A stretch of 8,686 nucleotides of DNA, taken from the NCBI GenBank assembly GCA_029939965.1, contig JAOZRY010000029.1:1-8686 (forward strand), given 5' to 3'. Below the pieces are notes generated by a model. That model ran no database searches, was not told the DNA's origin, and worked only from the letters and a program-made list of their open reading frames with translations. The stretch comes from Bacteroidales bacterium (lineage in GTDB: Bacteria > Bacteroidota > Bacteroidia > Bacteroidales > 4484-276). Shown here piece by piece: positions 7,195 through 8,686 of the stretch (the first letter of the stretch is position 1; every line of letters starts with the position of its first letter). The translations under genes and the position numbers were made by a program.

Positions 7195-8520
7195 CTATTT
7201 TTCAGGATTCAGCACAGTAACTGAAAGATTTTTTATAGGGTTATTAAAAATACCATGTATGGATCTATCATCAGGTGTAACTGCAGAAAAAGATATGATA
7301 TTATGTGCCCAGCATTGAATTGTATGAACAAGTGGATGTGTACCTTTACCAATACCAAGCGTCATCGTATATTCTTCAGGATACACCTCCGGCCAGATAA
7401 AAGAGTATTCAATCATTGCATTACCCTGGCCCAGCTCAATTGTTTTACCCTCCAAACAAAGACTGTTCTCTCCAAACAAAGCTACTCCAACCCGGTCTCT
7501 AATGGTATATCCGAATATCACTTCAGAAACAGGTTCATGGGCATAAATAATCATTCTAACAAGAATTTCATCTCCTTCTTGTACTATTTTTAACGGTTGT
7601 AAATTTTTTGTCACTGATACTTGTTGAATAATCACTTTGCCTGCACCGCCGCGATTATCATCAGAAACAGGCAGCCACGTTGAAGAATCATCTTTCTCAT
7701 CAGCAAACAACAATTTCTCCTCAGGCTCAGATGCTGACAGTTTATCGTTTTTTGACTCTACAGATTCAGCACCAAATCGCTCGTCATGCATTAATTTTGT
7801 ATAAAGAGCAATACCATCAATAGGGCGACCATCAAACAGTACCTCACCATAGTCCAGGACAAAAACCCTGTCACATAAATTAGACACGGCATGCATGTCA
7901 TGGGAGACAAGAAGAATGCTACAGGATGCCATCATCTCTTTCATACGCTCAATACATTTTTGTTGAAAAAAAATATCCCCTACAGACAAAGCTTCATCAA
8001 CAATTAAAATATCGGGATCAACACTGATGGAAGTTGCGAATGCCAAACGGATATACATACCACTGGAATAGGTCTTAACAGGCATGTCAATAAAATCACC
8101 GATATCGGCAAAGCTGGTGATCTGTTCAAAACGTGCATCTGTTTCCTGTCTGTTGAATCCAAGAATAGCAGTACTTAAATAGACATTCTCACGACCGGTA
8201 AATTCAGGATTGAAGCCTGCACCAAGTTCAAGGAGTGCTGAAATTCTTCCATTGACCTGCACAGTGCCTCCTGTTGCCTGTAAATTACCGCAGACAATTT
8301 GTAAAAGAGTGGATTTCCCTGAGCCATTTCTGCCTATGATGCCTATGGACTCACCTCGCCTTACCTGAAAATCGACGTTAGAAAGTGCATCAAAAGCTGT
8401 GTGATATTTGCGGCCGAACGGATGAAATGTTTCCAACACACGATGAATAGGACGTTTATACATGTAATACTGTTTCGAGAGGTTGGAAACCTGAATGGCA
8501 GTATTATGTTGAGCAGACAT
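7195..8520 (-). CDS. wzt: Wzt: ATPase of ABC polysaccharide exporter with C-terminal glycan-recognition domain
   Basis: This 441-residue protein is the nucleotide-binding subunit of the Wzm-Wzt type exporter, which moves finished lipid-linked O-antigen or capsule chains across the inner membrane. The ATPase domain (about 5-245) shows Walker A GRNGSGKS (63-70), the Q-loop region LELGAGFNPEFTGRENV (98-113), the signature YSSGM (151-155, the variant usual in this group), Walker B ILIVDE (171-176) and the H-loop LLVSHD (H207). An acidic linker (about 246-285) leads to a beta-sandwich at about 290-415 matching the Wzt C-terminal domain, which in studied systems recognises the modified non-reducing end of the chain. 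Plain ATPases of this family are about 250 residues, so the full length is diagnostic. The ATG is preceded by a strong ribosome site. It is the first gene of the tight run; the Wzm permease is not in the window and would be expected further upstream or elsewhere in the locus. Confidence 0.95.
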   Translation of the reverse strand: MSAQHNTAIQVSNLSKQYYMYKRPIHRVLETFHPFGRKYHTAFDALSNVDFQVRRGESIGIIGRNGSGKSTLLQIVCGNLQATGGTVQVNGRISALLELGAGFNPEFTGRENVYLSTAILGFNRQETDARFEQITSFADIGDFIDMPVKTYSSGMYIRLAFATSISVDPDILIVDEALSVGDIFFQQKCIERMKEMMASCSILLVSHDMHAVSNLCDRVFVLDYGEVLFDGRPIDGIALYTKLMHDERFGAESVESKNDKLSASEPEEKLLFADEKDDSSTWLPVSDDNRGGAGKVIIQQVSVTKNLQPLKIVQEGDEILVRMIIYAHEPVSEVIFGYTIRDRVGVALFGENSLCLEGKTIELGQGNAMIEYSFIWPEVYPEEYTMTLGIGKGTHPLVHTIQCWAHNIISFSAVTPDDRSIHGIFNNPIKNLSVTVLNPEK

Positions 8521-8529
8521 CTAATGTCT

Positions 8530-8536
8530 CTCCCTT
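8530..8536 (-). promoter_or_regulatory. Ribosome binding site of wzt
   Basis: AAGGGAG on the minus strand ends 9 nt before the ATG at 8520. It is the strongest ribosome site in the window, in keeping with wzt being the first gene of a tightly packed run whose later genes mostly rely on overlapping starts and stops. The site directly follows an 8-bp inverted repeat. Confidence 0.8.
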
Positions 8537-8555
8537 ATATTTGAACATCAAATAT
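8537..8555. repeat. Perfect 8-bp inverted repeat abutting the wzt ribosome site
   Basis: ATATTTGA and TCAAATAT flank a 3-base centre (ACA on the plus strand). In the transcript this could form a small hairpin immediately upstream of the wzt ribosome site, or as DNA it could be an operator. The AT-rich context makes chance formation plausible and the hairpin would be weak. Confidence 0.45.
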
Positions 8556-8598
8556 TTTCACGGTTATAATTTTCATCTTCCTTGCACTAAAAATAAAA

Positions 8599-8613
8599 TT
8601 GAATACTATTCAA
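8599..8613. repeat. 6-bp inverted repeat in the wzt upstream region
   Basis: TTGAAT and ATTCAA flank the 3-base centre ACT. A further 5-bp dyad (TTACT / AGTAA) lies at 8619-8633. Both are short and within a very AT-rich stretch, so they are recorded as possible protein-binding sites only. Confidence 0.3.
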
Positions 8614-8686
8614 AAAGATTACTTTATCAGTAAAATTGAAATAATATAAATAGCTTAAATAGTAAATAATTTTAATAGTTTATATT

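Larger units (their letters stand above)
8537..8686. other. AT-rich non-coding region upstream of wzt, probable promoter region
   Basis: About 17% G+C (26 of 150 bases by hand count), much lower than the genes. On the minus strand all three frames hit stops close to the right edge, so no upstream gene reaches into this stretch and wzt is separated from whatever precedes it. Several TATAAT-like hexamers occur (for example TTATAA at about 8564-8569 on the minus strand), but none has a convincing -35 partner at 16-18 nt, so no single promoter is called. The region is the only place in the window where a promoter for the run of genes would fit. Confidence 0.45.

Noticed and set aside
8535..8576. 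13-codon frame on the minus strand upstream of wzt (starts MKIITVKIFDV), a possible leader peptide
   Set aside because: The nearest ribosome-like sequence (AAGGA) ends only 2 nt before the ATG, the frame is short, its residues are not enriched for any one amino acid, and such frames arise easily in AT-rich sequence.
8556..8686. A specific sigma-70 promoter for wzt
   Set aside because: AT-rich hexamers resembling -10 elements are abundant, but none has a good -35 partner at proper spacing, so naming one would be arbitrary.

Overview
The window is an AT-rich (roughly 40% G+C by eye) stretch of a cell-surface polysaccharide locus from a Gram-negative-type bacterium. Seven genes are visible, all on the minus strand and all read from the right edge towards the left. 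The Wzt-type ABC ATPase implies an ATP-driven O-antigen or capsule export route. I cannot place the organism with confidence; the mix of gene families would fit a proteobacterium or a Desulfobacterota-like lineage, but that is only an impression.

Layout in transcription order: a very AT-rich upstream stretch (8537-8686, about 17% G+C, several small dyads); the ATPase gene wzt with a carbohydrate-recognition C-terminal domain (8520-7195); a two-domain HAD-superfamily protein of the COG5610 type (7190-5082); a GT4-type glycosyltransferase with an extra C-terminal beta-rich domain (5085-3394); a 42-residue single-span membrane protein that fits exactly into what looks like a 124-bp gap (3394-3266); a multi-span GT-C-like membrane protein with a large N-terminal extracytoplasmic domain (3269-1170); an exported or membrane-anchored nucleoside-hydrolase-fold protein (1168-149); and the first 48 codons of a GT2 glycosyltransferase (146-1, cut by the window edge).

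Gene junctions are extremely tight (+4, -4, -1, -4, +1 and +2 nt), so this is almost certainly one translationally coupled operon that runs past the left edge. The likely division of labour is: cytoplasmic GT4 and GT2 enzymes build the glycan, the HAD protein acts on an unknown intermediate, Wzt (with a Wzm permease not seen here) exports the finished chain, and the membrane GT-C-like protein, the small membrane protein and the nucleoside-hydrolase-like protein act at or outside the inner membrane. The nucleoside-hydrolase fold in this setting and the hidden 42-residue gene are the two most notable points. No RNA genes, insertion sequences, CRISPR arrays or terminators were seen.
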